A DNA stretch of 64,000 nucleotides from Exilibacterium tricleocarpae (GCF_007004655.1 NZ_ML660098.1:147096-211095); one strand, 5' to 3'; shown: positions 26,533-35,863, numbered from the stretch's first letter. The notes: generated by a model from the letters alone, not told the origin. Numbers and translations: made by a program.

Positions 26533-26592
26533 GGTGGCGGTGGCGGTGGCGGTGGCGGTGGCGGTGGCGGTGGCGGTGGCGGTGGCGGTGGC
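26533..26592. repeat. Hexanucleotide microsatellite (GGTGGC) x10
   Basis: Exactly ten uninterrupted GGTGGC units (60 bp) lie between divergent genes, 55 bases before the esterase start codon and 169 bases upstream of the outer-membrane protein start. Perfect repetition suggests recent slippage. The change in copy number would alter promoter spacing or the transcript leader rather than a reading frame. A minus-strand frame running through it (poly-Pro) is not credible as a gene. Confidence 0.97.
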
Positions 26593-26647
26593 GAGACTAT
26601 AGCAGGTTGAGATATATTGTCGGGCAAATCCCGAGAACCCGATACCC

Positions 26648-27310
26648 ATGACTTACTTGCCTTGCGTAGAAATAGAACCCGCCACTCCCGCAACCGCCGC
26701 TGTGATCTGGCTGCACGGCCTCGGCGCCAACGGCCACGATTTCGAACCCATAGTGCCGGAGTTGAAGTTGCCGGCAACGCTGCCGGTGCGCTTCGTGTTC
26801 CCTCATGCACCTTCAATACCGGTCACCATCAACGGCGGTGCGGTTATGCCGGCCTGGTATGACATTTTGGAAATGACCATCGACCGCAAAATTGACGAAG
26901 CGCAGATTTTGCGCTCGGCGGCGGCGGTGACGGCGCTGATCGAAAGAGAAATCGAACGCGGTATCCCCAGCAATCGAATCGTGGTGGCGGGCTTTTCCCA
27001 GGGCGGGGCCGTGGCCTATCAGGCCGCGTTGAGCTGCTCCAGGCCACTGGCCGGCCTGATGGCACTATCGACTTATTTCGCCACCCACCAGTCTATCAAT
27101 CCGAGCGAGGCCAACCACCGGTTGCCGATTCATATTTACCACGGCGTTTACGACCCTGTGGTGCCGGAGACACTGGGTCGCCGGGCGCATGACCTGTTGC
27201 TGGGGATGGGCTACACGACCGACTATAAAAACTACCCCATGGAACACGCCGTCTGCCCGGCGCAGATAACAGATATGTCGCAGTGGTTGCAAAAACAGTT
27301 AGGTAAATAA
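26648..27310 (+). CDS. Carboxylesterase / phospholipase (alpha/beta hydrolase)
   Basis: A 220-residue serine esterase of the YpfH/acyl-protein-thioesterase group. Visible are the oxyanion-hole segment WLHGLGANGHDF, the nucleophile GFSQGGAVA, the Asp in HGVYDPVVP and the His in PMEHAVCP. Length and motif spacing match bacterial carboxylesterases of about 220 residues. No signal peptide. The start lacks a strong ribosome site, and the GGTGGC tract lies just upstream. Confidence 0.93.
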   Translation: MTYLPCVEIEPATPATAAVIWLHGLGANGHDFEPIVPELKLPATLPVRFVFPHAPSIPVTINGGAVMPAWYDILEMTIDRKIDEAQILRSAAAVTALIEREIERGIPSNRIVVAGFSQGGAVAYQAALSCSRPLAGLMALSTYFATHQSINPSEANHRLPIHIYHGVYDPVVPETLGRRAHDLLLGMGYTTDYKNYPMEHAVCPAQITDMSQWLQKQLGK

Positions 27311-27387
27311 ATAGGCAGGGGATGGTGGCGCAGTGTCGTCCAGGATCGGTAATCCGATGGCATGATGCCGTTGAAAGTCGACCCTCC

Positions 27388-27440
27388 GGTGGCACGGTGC
27401 GGGGACAGGTTCTACCTGTCCCCTTCGAGGAGGGCCACTC
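27388..27440. repeat. REP-like palindrome, copy B
   Basis: GGTGGCACGGTGC is followed by the palindrome GGGGACAGG...CCTGTCCCC, then CTTCGAGGAGGGCCACTCC. The outer parts match REP-like copies A and C, but the central stem is different. Read with copy C it forms an inverted pair 90 bases apart. Confidence 0.75.
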
Positions 27441-27531
27441 CCCGTCAACGAGGGCACCTGTACCTGTTTACTGCAATACCCTAAAATTTATTTAGCGCCT
27501 GCGAGTTTCAATGATGCCATCAAAGAGGGAA

Positions 27532-27585
27532 GTGGCACCATTCTAGGGGGACGCAACTGAAGTTACGTCCCCGCACCGTGCCACC
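27532..27585. repeat. REP-like palindrome, copy C
   Basis: About 40 bases (GTGGCACCATTCTA through the CGTCCCC arm) are identical to copy A at 8741. The other end, GCACCGTGCCACC, is the complement of the start of copy B (GGTGGCACGGTGC). It lies in the gap upstream of the winged-helix regulator. Confidence 0.82.
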
Positions 27586-27871
27586 GCAAGTGGAATAATG
27601 CCGCCTGTCTATCTTTCTCAACAGATTTTCCTGACAGCGCCTTTCGCTAAAACACCGCCAAAAACAAGCGCCTTAAGCGACACTAAGCAGGCTTCAATCT
27701 AAAGCAGTATCATCAGCCACAACCGGTACTTTTTCACAAACGCAGGCGGCAGTTTCTTACATAGACCCAATGGCCGGTCGATTAGACTGGCGCTTTGAAA
27801 GCGTTTGTAAACAAGTCACTACCAGCCAGATAAATAATGGACGATTTTCCGGGGGCAAAGGAGGCGCTTCC

Positions 27872-28510
27872 ATGATCTTCGAGTTTTCGACCTGGGTCCT
27901 GAATACCCATCGCTACGAACTCTGCCACTGCGGCAGACCTATTAAAATCCGGCGCAAAGTCTTCAAGGTGTTGAGCTATCTGTTGCTTCACCGCCATCGC
28001 AATGTCAGCCGTAAAGAACTCCTGGAGCAAGTGTGGTCGCGACAATACGTCACCGAAGAATCGGTCACCAGTTGCATCAAAGAGGCGCGCCAAATTCTGG
28101 GGGATACCGAGCGCCACAAGCGGATGATTGAAACCATCCACGGTTTTGGCTACCGATTTACCCACCCGGTGACCGTGCAGGAGAGCGAAACAGCACAGGG
28201 CGGAGACGGGTTGCCGACCCCGAGCCTGGCGGTCTCCCCGCCCGCCCCCGATTCTACAGCCACCACATCCAACCAGACCCTGAAGCTCTCAGCCACCGTC
28301 GACAATGGGACCGTAGCGCTCAGCAGCCGTAGCGGCGCGCTGGTGGAAAACGTCGTCTGCCGGGTCGGGGACAATCAGACCACCTGGCTGCTCAGCGGCA
28401 GCTGTAACAACGAGGGCAAGGCACCGCCCGGTCTGACTCCGATACTGGACGCTATCCGCCGTCTCAGCAGCGGCGGTGCCCCGATTCGCCTCGATATCCA
28501 CTGGGAGTGA
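27872..28510 (+). CDS. Winged-helix (OmpR/CadC-type) DNA-binding protein
   Basis: A 212-residue protein with an N-terminal trans_reg_C winged helix (IKIRRKVFKVLSYLLLHRHR, VSRKELLEQVWSRQYVTEESV, IETIHGFGYRFTHPV) but no receiver domain and no transmembrane helix. The C-terminal half is low in complexity (Ser/Thr/Pro) and then has a globular stretch of unknown type. CadC-like regulators normally carry a membrane segment after this domain, which is missing. The ATG at 27872 has AAAGGAGG at ideal spacing, so an in-frame start at 27770 is rejected. Confidence 0.85.
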   Translation: MIFEFSTWVLNTHRYELCHCGRPIKIRRKVFKVLSYLLLHRHRNVSRKELLEQVWSRQYVTEESVTSCIKEARQILGDTERHKRMIETIHGFGYRFTHPVTVQESETAQGGDGLPTPSLAVSPPAPDSTATTSNQTLKLSATVDNGTVALSSRSGALVENVVCRVGDNQTTWLLSGSCNNEGKAPPGLTPILDAIRRLSSGGAPIRLDIHWE

Positions 28511-28654
28511 CAGGGCGCCGGCGCGGGTGCCGGTAGTGCAGGTCTGCGCCGGATAGCACTACCGCATCTCATTTTCGCTATAAACACTACTGGCAAGGTT
28601 CGTTTATTTGTTATATAAACGAGGCGTTATAACTGCAACCAGTAAGGCAAGTTT

Positions 28655-28870
28655 ATGCGCCCCTGCAGAGAATGTCAGTTGTTAAACCGCCAGAGCACCA
28701 AAACCAGGCCGCACCTGTACCTGGAGAAGCGGTCCCCGGAAGATAAACCGGGACAGCAGAACTACGGCCCGAAACCCGACGAGGAATGGGCGTGTAAAGA
28801 GTGCGGCACCTTGTTTGTGCACACTTACAGCACCATCGCCCCGTTTGGTTGGGAAATCAAAAAAAGCTGA
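28655..28870 (+). CDS. Small zinc-ribbon-like protein
   Basis: A 71-residue protein with two Cys pairs, CREC at residues 4-7 and CKEC at about 47-50, spaced as in a zinc ribbon, and a His/Trp-rich end (TLFVHTYSTIAPFGWEI). The start has TAAGG about 9 bases upstream. A short stem (TCGTTTAT with ATAAACGA, 28601-28623) lies in its leader. No known family name is assigned; a nucleic-acid-binding role is only a guess. Confidence 0.65.
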   Translation: MRPCRECQLLNRQSTKTRPHLYLEKRSPEDKPGQQNYGPKPDEEWACKECGTLFVHTYSTIAPFGWEIKKS

Positions 28871-28874
28871 CAAA

Positions 28875-29759
28875 CTACACCCGGGCGGCTTTGCCTCGAC
28901 TTCTATTAAGGTAATAGATGAATAGCCAGGGCATACAGATCATCAACATACTGTAAACCACCGGCAACCGGGCAATGGCCGGGTCTTGCAGGATGGTCAT
29001 AGAGAACAGTAGTGTTATGGCGACATTTTGTATGCCGACTTCGACTAGTATAGTGGTTGCCTGGGCGGCGGGAAGTCGAGTCGCTCTTACCAAAAAATAG
29101 GCGAGAAACATGGCTGCTGCCAACAAGATAAAACAATACCAGGCCAGATGGGCGATCATACCCGGGTTGGACAGATACTCCCTGTTGTAATAGGCCGAGC
29201 TGGACGCCAAAAAGACAATCAACAATATGGATATAATCCGAAATTTCTCCGCAATCGCATAAGCGGCTCCCGGAGCCAGTCGCCTTATTGACATACCGAT
29301 GGACACCGGCAGGATCGTCAGCGACATCAAACGCACCATGGTTTTCTCTATGGACAACGCTAACTGACCACCGCCTTCCATAAAGGTCTCTATTGCATAG
29401 GCCCCCCAAAACGGTAACGTAAAAGCCACGAAAATACTGGACACCGCAGTCAAAGATACCGACAACGCGATATCTGCCCGGATAACGAAGGATATTGCAT
29501 TTGATGCGACCCCGCCGGGGCTCGCCGCCAGTAACATTAAACCCACCGCTATTTCGGGCGAGGGATTCAGCAAATGGATAACGACAATAGCCGTTAACGG
29601 CAACAACAACATCTGGCCGGTCAGGCCTATCAACATACTTTTGGGTTTTGCGGCTAGCAGTCGAAAATCCGCCGGCCGCAGGGCGAGCCCCATGCCAAGC
29701 ATAATCACAAAAACAATACTCGGAAACACATAGTTGACGAGAAACTGGAAGCTACCCAT
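28875..29759 (-). CDS. Bile-acid:sodium symporter (BASS)-family transporter
   Basis: A 294-residue inner-membrane protein with about nine to ten hydrophobic helices. The sequence GLMLLAASPGGVASNAISFVIR is the conserved re-entrant/crossover motif of the BASS family, and EVGIQNVAITLLFSMTIL is the second. The family co-transports organic anions (pyruvate, pantoate, bile-acid-like compounds) with sodium. The substrate is not evident. It is transcribed alone, convergent with the zinc-ribbon gene with only 4 bases between the two stops. Confidence 0.9.
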   Translation of the reverse strand: MGSFQFLVNYVFPSIVFVIMLGMGLALRPADFRLLAAKPKSMLIGLTGQMLLLPLTAIVVIHLLNPSPEIAVGLMLLAASPGGVASNAISFVIRADIALSVSLTAVSSIFVAFTLPFWGAYAIETFMEGGGQLALSIEKTMVRLMSLTILPVSIGMSIRRLAPGAAYAIAEKFRIISILLIVFLASSSAYYNREYLSNPGMIAHLAWYCFILLAAAMFLAYFLVRATRLPAAQATTILVEVGIQNVAITLLFSMTILQDPAIARLPVVYSMLMICMPWLFIYYLNRSRGKAARV

Positions 29760-29840
29760 TGTTACAACAAATCGTCCTTTCCGGATATGACAGGTTCACA
29801 GTGGCTGAGCAACTCCACAAGCGGGCGGCAGAAGAGCCAG

Positions 29841-29907
29841 GGCGTTGTTTTTGAGCAAGACGCCGGAGGCATGGGCCGTAACCGGAATCTTGCTCAAGAG
29901 CAACGCC
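29841..29907. repeat. Inverted repeat, 20-bp arms
   Basis: Bases 29841-29860 and 29888-29907 pair at 18 of 20 positions around a 27-base loop (arm core TTGAGCAAGA). There is no T tract, so it is not an ordinary terminator. It sits in the 493-base gap (29760-30252) between the BASS gene and aroA. Three short frames in that gap have no ribosome sites and are not called. Confidence 0.7.
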
Positions 29908-30252
29908 TGCACTATAACAGAAACAAAAAACCTTGGTATCGTTGCCAGCGACAACCAAGCTTGTACCGGCACGGTTTGCGATTGAAGGTTTCATCCGACT
30001 TAAGGCTTTTCGTCAACCAGGAAGTCAATGAAACGCCATAAATGTTACAGATGTACCGGTGCAAGGTTGAGACCGGGCCGACTTTCACACTGTTGGCCCG
30101 ATACAACCCCGGAGCGCCGGACCCGATGTTGGGACTCGGCCCTTATCCACCCGGCGGCACAAAGATGGTAGTATTCCCCCTCGCCAGGCGGCCCGGTTAT
30201 TTCTGCCGCTACATTCTCAAAGTCGATTTTTATATATAGTCAGTTTGCATAG

Positions 30253-31536
30253 ATGAATGAATTAACGATAGAACCCATAAAGAGCGTTCGCGGAGAAGTC
30301 AAACTCGCAGGCTCCAAAAGCATTTCCAATCGGGCATTGCTGATGGCCGCCCTGTCGGCAGGTGAAACTACCCTCTCCAACCTGCTCGCTGCAGAAGACG
30401 TCGAACATATGCTAAGCGCTCTGACCCAACTGGGCGTTTCGATCAATTTTTCATCAGACCGCAGCCAATGCACCGTCACCGGGCTCGCCGGCCCTTTCAG
30501 GACCGGCTCATCGACAGCACTCTATCTCGGCAATGCCGGCACGGCAGTGCGACCACTATGCAGCGTTTTAGCGGCCGGCTACGGAGAATTTCTGCTCGAT
30601 GGTGATGCGAGAATGCGGGAGCGGCCAATCGGCGATCTGGTTGACGCTTTGCGACCTTTGGGGGCCGATATAGCTTATACCGAGACGGCAGGGTATCTGC
30701 CTGTCCGCATCACCTCGCAGGGGCTCAAAGGTGGCGAGACGCGGATAGACTGCTCGTTGTCCAGTCAATACCTGACAGCACTGTTGATGGCCGCCCCTCT
30801 GGCCGAGCGCGATGTCACTATCACTATACAGTCGACACTGGTTTCGAAACCCTATATCGATATTACACTCGCAATGCTGAAGCGCTTTGGTATCGAATGC
30901 ACTCACAGAGACTATAAACAGTTTCATATCGATGCGCCACAGACGTACACCGCACCGGGTCACTATTGGATTGAGGGCGACGCCTCTTCCGCTTCCTACT
31001 TTCTGGCAGCCGCGGCGATAAAAGGCGGTGCGGTGAAAGTTCACGGTATCGGCAGGAGTTCGATGCAAGGTGATGTGCAGTTTGCCATAGCCTTGGAAGA
31101 TATGGGGGCCAAGGTAAAGATCGGGGAATCGTTTGTGGAGGTGGAGCGGGGGTCGCTGCACGGTGTCGACCTGGACCTCAACCATATTCCCGACGCCGCC
31201 ATGACCCTCGCTGTGGTGGCGCTGTTTGCGGAGGGAAAAACCCGCATTAGAAATATATACAACTGGAGGGTCAAGGAATCAGACCGGATAACAGCCATGG
31301 CGACAGAGTTGACCAAGGTGGGGGCAACCGTGCTGGCGGGAGAAGACTATATTGAGATTACGCCCCCTGAGAAGTGGCACCACGCCCGGATAGAAACCTA
31401 CAATGACCACCGTATGGCCATGTGTTTTTCTTTGGTGGCGCTGGGCCCGCAAGCAGTGACTATATTGGACCCTGGCTGCACAGCGAAGACATTTCCCGAC
31501 TATTTTGAAATGTTCTCATCTATTGCGGTAACATAG
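30253..31536 (+). CDS. aroA: 3-phosphoshikimate 1-carboxyvinyltransferase (EPSP synthase, class I)
   Basis: Sixth step of the shikimate pathway: joins phosphoenolpyruvate to shikimate-3-phosphate. The 427-residue length equals that of E. coli AroA, and conserved segments run throughout: [15 protein letters not shown] (Lys and Arg), [56 protein letters not shown] with the catalytic Asp, [10 protein letters not shown] with Glu, and [16 protein letters not shown]. The Gly in NAGT makes it a glyphosate-sensitive class I type. It stands alone, without serC, cmk or a tyrA fusion beside it, and is followed by a LysR remnant. It may be a second or acquired copy. Confidence 0.97.
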   Translation: MNELTIEPIKSVRGEVKLAGSKSISNRALLMAALSAGETTLSNLLAAEDVEHMLSALTQLGVSINFSSDRSQCTVTGLAGPFRTGSSTALYLGNAGTAVRPLCSVLAAGYGEFLLDGDARMRERPIGDLVDALRPLGADIAYTETAGYLPVRITSQGLKGGETRIDCSLSSQYLTALLMAAPLAERDVTITIQSTLVSKPYIDITLAMLKRFGIECTHRDYKQFHIDAPQTYTAPGHYWIEGDASSASYFLAAAAIKGGAVKVHGIGRSSMQGDVQFAIALEDMGAKVKIGESFVEVERGSLHGVDLDLNHIPDAAMTLAVVALFAEGKTRIRNIYNWRVKESDRITAMATELTKVGATVLAGEDYIEITPPEKWHHARIETYNDHRMAMCFSLVALGPQAVTILDPGCTAKTFPDYFEMFSSIAVT

Positions 31537-31565
31537 GTAACATTGCGATGACAGGTGAGCCACCA

Positions 31566-31646
31566 TCAAAAAGCTACCTCCTTTAACGGCCCTCAAGAAC
31601 TTTGAAGCGGTAGCGCACCACATTGCGATTGCCGGCAACGGCTAAA
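31566..31646 (+). pseudogene. Remnant of a GcvA-type LysR regulator N-terminus
   Basis: Frame +3 from 31566 reads KKLPPLTALKNFEAVAHH and then diverges and stops at 31644-31646. The segment LPPLTALKNFEAVARH-like is the signature start of GcvA/AmpR-type LysR proteins. The helix-turn-helix that should follow is absent and no ATG precedes it at a good distance, so only about 20 codons survive. Confidence 0.45.
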
Positions 31647-31690
31647 AGATAAGGCAGTGCGGTGGTGAAAATACATTGATCCAAACCAGG

Positions 31691-32392
31691 CTACACCGAT
31701 CGCTCCTCCACAGGCATATCAAACCGATACCCCACATCCCGAACGGATTTTATATACCTGGGCAAACGGGAGTCAGGCTCTATCTTCTGCCGCAATGTAT
31801 TCACACAACGATCGACACTGCGTGGTGTGATTAACAGCTTATTGTGCCAAACTACCGTCAAAATAGTATCTCGCGTGAGCGAGCGACCAGGCCGTCGTAC
31901 AAACAACTCCAGCAACCCGTGTTCCTTTGGCGTCAAAGGAATGTACTGATCGCCCTGAGTCAGCTTACGGGATGTCAAGTTAAATTCGAAATCGTCGAAC
32001 CGTACAATATCAGCTGCCGGTTTGCGGTGCCGGCGCAGGAAAGCATTGGCCCGCGCCAGCAGCTCTCTCACACTAAACGGTTTCGTCACATAGTCATCGG
32101 CACCGAGGTTAAGCCCTCTAATCACATCGCCTTCACACCCTTTGGCTGTCAGCATGATGATAGGCATATCCAAACCGGCTTCGCGGACCCGGCGACATAT
32201 GTCAAAGCCATTGCGCATCGGCAACATAATATCCAGTATGATCAGGTCGGGCTTGAGGGTAAATGCCAACCGCAAACCCGCCTCACCCTCCATAGCGGTG
32301 TGAACATCGTAGTCTTTTGCTGCAAAATTGTCTTTTAAACCGCGCAGTAACGCCGAATCGTCCTCGACTATCAGTACTGTGCTACCCCTCAT
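31691..32392 (-). CDS. OmpR-family response regulator
   Basis: A 233-residue two-component regulator. The receiver has acidic residues in VEDD, phospho-acceptor Asp54 in LDIMLPMRNG, Thr in MLTAK and Lys in TKPF. The C-terminal winged helix (LTPKEHGLLELFVRRPGRSLTR, then KSVRDVGYRFDMP) binds DNA. It is the last gene of a three-gene minus-strand operon, 15 bases after the kinase gene. Targets are unknown; the two upstream proteins suggest an envelope signal. Confidence 0.94.
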   Translation of the reverse strand: MRGSTVLIVEDDSALLRGLKDNFAAKDYDVHTAMEGEAGLRLAFTLKPDLIILDIMLPMRNGFDICRRVREAGLDMPIIMLTAKGCEGDVIRGLNLGADDYVTKPFSVRELLARANAFLRRHRKPAADIVRFDDFEFNLTSRKLTQGDQYIPLTPKEHGLLELFVRRPGRSLTRDTILTVVWHNKLLITPRSVDRCVNTLRQKIEPDSRLPRYIKSVRDVGYRFDMPVEERSV

Positions 32393-32407
32393 ACACTACT
32401 CTCCTTT

Positions 32408-34378
32408 TTATATGGGAAGGCTGACTTTAAAGATACTGCCCCGAGCGGGGCGACTGGTGACTGTAATACTGCCGTTGTGTGCTTTGACAATATGCTCAAC
32501 GACATTCAAACCCAGACCGCAACCGTCCACGCTGCGTGTCAGTCGACTGTCGGCTCGATAGAAACGGTGAAATATCTTCGGCAACTGTCGCGAGGTCATA
32601 CCAATACCGAAATCCTGTACTTCGATACAGATCACCCGTCGTCGTTGATAAGCTCGGATTGCAATTTTCTTGCTGTCGCCGGAGTATTTATATGCGTTAT
32701 CCAACAGATTGACCAAAACCGTTACCAGTAAGTCCGCATCACCGCGAATGGTCGGCAGATCGGGGTAGACCTCTACCTCCAGAGCAAACTTTGCCGTGTT
32801 GAACATCTCACCCATAACCTCCAGTGCGCTGTCAATCACGCTGCCGATGCTGACACGGGCAAAGGTGACCGCCTGTTGTTGTGTCTCAAAACGGGACAAA
32901 TCCAGGAAATTGTCAATCAAGCGACTGAGGCGCAGGTTCTCTTTAGCAATGATTTGCAGGTACTCCCGAGTCTTTCGCTCGCTCAGGTTCGCACTGTTCA
33001 ACAGCGTCTCCGCCAATACACGTATTGACGACAAAGGTGTTTTCAATTCATGGGAGACATTGGCGACAAGGTCATTCTCGAGCCGGTTTAGCGTCAACTG
33101 ACGACCCACGTAACGAGCGGTCAGCACTGCCAGTAATATGATGGCCGCAATAATTAAGATGCCGGCCCACAGGTAGGCTACTATCCTGCTCTCAGCCGCT
33201 GCACTGAGCCAGGAAGCATCTTTCAACGTCAGGCTCAACTGCCAGCCTGCCAAATATTCACCTGTCGATAGAGTGAGCAGTGGTGTAGCATCTTGGTCGC
33301 TCAGGGCGGGAAACAGTCTGACTTCAGTACCTTCTGGCAGCATATGGTCCAACCCCCAGCGCTCGATATCGCCGGCGATATGTGCCCGGGTAAAAAGCAG
33401 CGTCAAATTCTGATCGTGAAAGGTCAACGCCCAGGTATCAGGTATTGCCGTTTCACGAAGTTGAGCCTCGACACCAGACGACTGAGGCAAAGGGTGGGAT
33501 TCCAGGTAGGCCAGAGCCAACTCTTCAGCAGTCAGAGTTGGAAAACGCTCGTCGCCAGCAGACAACTCAGTATCGGATAACAGCGTTTGCAGCTGACGCA
33601 TCAGAAAAGCACGCTGTTGGGCGGGAAAGCTCAATTCCACGTAGTCGCTAAGCAGCTCGGTCAACTGCTGTGTTATAGCCTCCATGGCAGCCACATTGCC
33701 GGGGTATGGACTCTGCGCCATAATCTGCAAGGCGTACAACAGTGCGCCGGGTTGAATCAAGCGCCCGCGCCAGTCTTTTGTGTTGCGAAAACGTTCTTCA
33801 GCCAAAGCGACGGTCAATATGTCCAGAGCTGCGCCGGTCCGGCCCGCTTTGAACAGGCACCGCGCCTGCGCCTTTAAGGCCTGTGCCACCTCACTAAGAT
33901 CGGCGGCGCGCTCAGCAATCTGTCCATAGACGACGACAGCGCCACTGAAATTCAGTTTCTGGTGCTCAAGGCGCCGGGCGGTCCGCCAGGCCTTGGACAA
34001 GAGAGGTGCACCAGTGACGGAAAATTGCGCAGCGGGATAGCCTCGCCGCTCTGCAGCGCAGCAGAAGACAACACTACTGGCAAGGTCCCGGTTTACCACT
34101 TCGGCAAAGGCCTGCGCCGCAGAGTGCTGAGCTGCAATCTCAGTGACCAGAGCAACTCGCGTTCGCCATCGTAACAACATTTGTTTTTTTACTTTATCAA
34201 GCTGTTCCCGATAAACATGCATCAGCCTCTGTTGCACAGCCAAGTGCTCATTACGCACCGCCTCGGTCATAAACCAAATAACGCAGGCGCTTGGGATCAG
34301 CACTCCGGCTACCAGCGCAAAAGCGACAGATCTGGGATAGCTGGCGCGCTGGGAGATGGCGCCCTTTTTCAAAACCAT
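32408..34378 (-). CDS. Large periplasmic-sensor histidine kinase
   Basis: A 656-residue inner-membrane kinase. TM1 (VAFALVAGVLIPSACVIWFM) at about 20-40 and TM2 (IVAYLWAGILIIAAIILLAVL) at about 395-418 enclose an unusually large periplasmic part of some 350 residues, with helical, TPR-like stretches (AERAADLSEVAQALKAQARCLFKAGRTGAALDIL). The cytoplasmic part has the H box SHELKTPLSS with His443, N box NLLDNAYKYSG, G1 DFGIGM, F box and GCGLGLNVV. It starts three bases after the stop of the TPR-protein gene and is presumably cognate to the regulator downstream. Confidence 0.92.
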   Translation of the reverse strand: MVLKKGAISQRASYPRSVAFALVAGVLIPSACVIWFMTEAVRNEHLAVQQRLMHVYREQLDKVKKQMLLRWRTRVALVTEIAAQHSAAQAFAEVVNRDLASSVVFCCAAERRGYPAAQFSVTGAPLLSKAWRTARRLEHQKLNFSGAVVVYGQIAERAADLSEVAQALKAQARCLFKAGRTGAALDILTVALAEERFRNTKDWRGRLIQPGALLYALQIMAQSPYPGNVAAMEAITQQLTELLSDYVELSFPAQQRAFLMRQLQTLLSDTELSAGDERFPTLTAEELALAYLESHPLPQSSGVEAQLRETAIPDTWALTFHDQNLTLLFTRAHIAGDIERWGLDHMLPEGTEVRLFPALSDQDATPLLTLSTGEYLAGWQLSLTLKDASWLSAAAESRIVAYLWAGILIIAAIILLAVLTARYVGRQLTLNRLENDLVANVSHELKTPLSSIRVLAETLLNSANLSERKTREYLQIIAKENLRLSRLIDNFLDLSRFETQQQAVTFARVSIGSVIDSALEVMGEMFNTAKFALEVEVYPDLPTIRGDADLLVTVLVNLLDNAYKYSGDSKKIAIRAYQRRRVICIEVQDFGIGMTSRQLPKIFHRFYRADSRLTRSVDGCGLGLNVVEHIVKAHNGSITVTSRPARGSIFKVSLPI

Positions 34379-34381
34379 CGA

Positions 34382-35863
34382 CTATAGAGTGCTGAAGCTC
34401 GCCACCAGGGTACGAAGCTGCTCGTAGTCCGCTTCAAAAACATCTTTTTCGGTTCGAAACACAAACCAATATACGGCCCGCTTATCGACTATATAGGTTC
34501 TGTATTCCACCATTTCCCGATCCTGATGAAGGTAATCCGCCACATAACTCTGCGCCGGCAACCCCGAGAGATTGAGATTGGTTCGACTGTCGGGACGCAT
34601 GCGATAGTTCTTAAAAAAGTTTTTCAAACTTTGCAGATCACCGTCGACAACCTGGTCAACTGACATTTCGGACGGCTTTTCTCCACCATAGGCTTTCGCG
34701 ATCAATACCCCTGTTGAACTCAATTCGGGCGGCAACAACTGTATAAACAGATCGTGTTGCGAAGCTAAGGCCGAGGTAAGGTCAAAAGCACGCCATCCGT
34801 CCGGCATCGAGAGTGACAGGTTTACCGAGTTATTTTGGTAGGTCACCGGTTTACCTGTAACAGCTTCGCTTACCTGAGAGAGCTCCAGAGACATATGGCC
34901 GGCTTGATACTTTACTAATTGCCGGGACTGATCCGTGCTAACCCACGCCTGTTGCATTTGGACTCTACGGCCGTCGACATAAATAGTGATATCGATCTCG
35001 TAACAATTGAAATCACCAGCGGCTACTTGCACCGACTTGACACCGGTAACTGCCAGCACCAACTCGCCAACCTGGCCCGTCGAAGCCACAAACACAGGAA
35101 ACTGCACCTGATAAGACTTCGCCAAGGGTAGACGTCGCAGCAGACCGGGCACCTGCTCATTATCGTACAACGGTCCCTGGAAAGGGATTTCAACCGATGA
35201 TCGAACACCCTTGGTATCCGTAGTCAGACGCAATGCCCGGTCTCCGTACTCCACCTCGAACTTGCCCAGCACCGAATTATTCAGGCGCGTGTGCAACGGA
35301 CGACCACTGTCTTGTAGTGTTTCCACAGCGCTGAATTGCTGCAGGCTGTCAATCGCAATTGACATATAGCTCTCCAGCCGCCACAGCGACTTACCCTTAA
35401 CCTGGGTTCTGCTGGTGACATAGTCCAGCAGACCTGCATCGACACCCGCTGGGGTTTTTATTATAAAACGCGCCACCTCCGCATCTCGCCATGGCGCGGG
35501 GAGCAGTTGCAGACTCAAATATTCCTGGGCTTCCAACAGCTCACGGGTCTTGGCAACCCACTGCGGCTGGTCGGCAAATTCACCCAGTATTTTGTCGAAG
35601 GTTGCAGATGCCTGCTGTTGATTTCCGAGCTTGGTATAACATACTCCCAGGTGATAAAGCGCCCGCGCAATGTCAAAGCGATCGGCTGCCGCGTCGTCGA
35701 CAATACCGGAGTAAATGTTGATAGCACTGTTCAAATCACCCAGCGTTTCTTCCTGGTATAAGCCCTGCTCCAGTCTTTCATTCACAGATTCAGCCTCCGT
35801 TTTGATAACACCCATGCCGGCAAAAAGAGCAATCCACAAGGTAAAAACTTGTCGTTGTAACAC
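34382..35863 (-). CDS. Exported TPR-containing protein, accessory to the two-component pair
   Basis: A 493-residue protein. The GTG at 35863, with GAGGGAG 7 bases upstream, opens a signal peptide (LQRQVFTLWIALFAGMGVIKTEA). Residues about 30-120 form TPR helices (LGDLNSAINIYSGIVDDA, ARALYHLGVCYTKLGNQQQASATFDKIL). The remainder is beta-rich and may bind a lipid or polymer; it is not assigned to a family. It is the promoter-proximal gene of an operon with a sensor kinase and a response regulator, so it may present a ligand to the kinase. An in-frame start at 35893 lacks a ribosome site. Confidence 0.8.
   Translation of the reverse strand: MLQRQVFTLWIALFAGMGVIKTEAESVNERLEQGLYQEETLGDLNSAINIYSGIVDDAAADRFDIARALYHLGVCYTKLGNQQQASATFDKILGEFADQPQWVAKTRELLEAQEYLSLQLLPAPWRDAEVARFIIKTPAGVDAGLLDYVTSRTQVKGKSLWRLESYMSIAIDSLQQFSAVETLQDSGRPLHTRLNNSVLGKFEVEYGDRALRLTTDTKGVRSSVEIPFQGPLYDNEQVPGLLRRLPLAKSYQVQFPVFVASTGQVGELVLAVTGVKSVQVAAGDFNCYEIDITIYVDGRRVQMQQAWVSTDQSRQLVKYQAGHMSLELSQVSEAVTGKPVTYQNNSVNLSLSMPDGWRAFDLTSALASQHDLFIQLLPPELSSTGVLIAKAYGGEKPSEMSVDQVVDGDLQSLKNFFKNYRMRPDSRTNLNLSGLPAQSYVADYLHQDREMVEYRTYIVDKRAVYWFVFRTEKDVFEADYEQLRTLVASFSTL

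Noticed and set aside
26376..26816. Minus-strand frame with a long poly-proline run
   Set aside because: The run is simply the GGTGGC microsatellite; there is no ribosome site and it overlaps the esterase gene.
29752..30239. Several short frames between the BASS and aroA genes
   Set aside because: They lie across an inverted repeat, lack ribosome sites and resemble no protein family.
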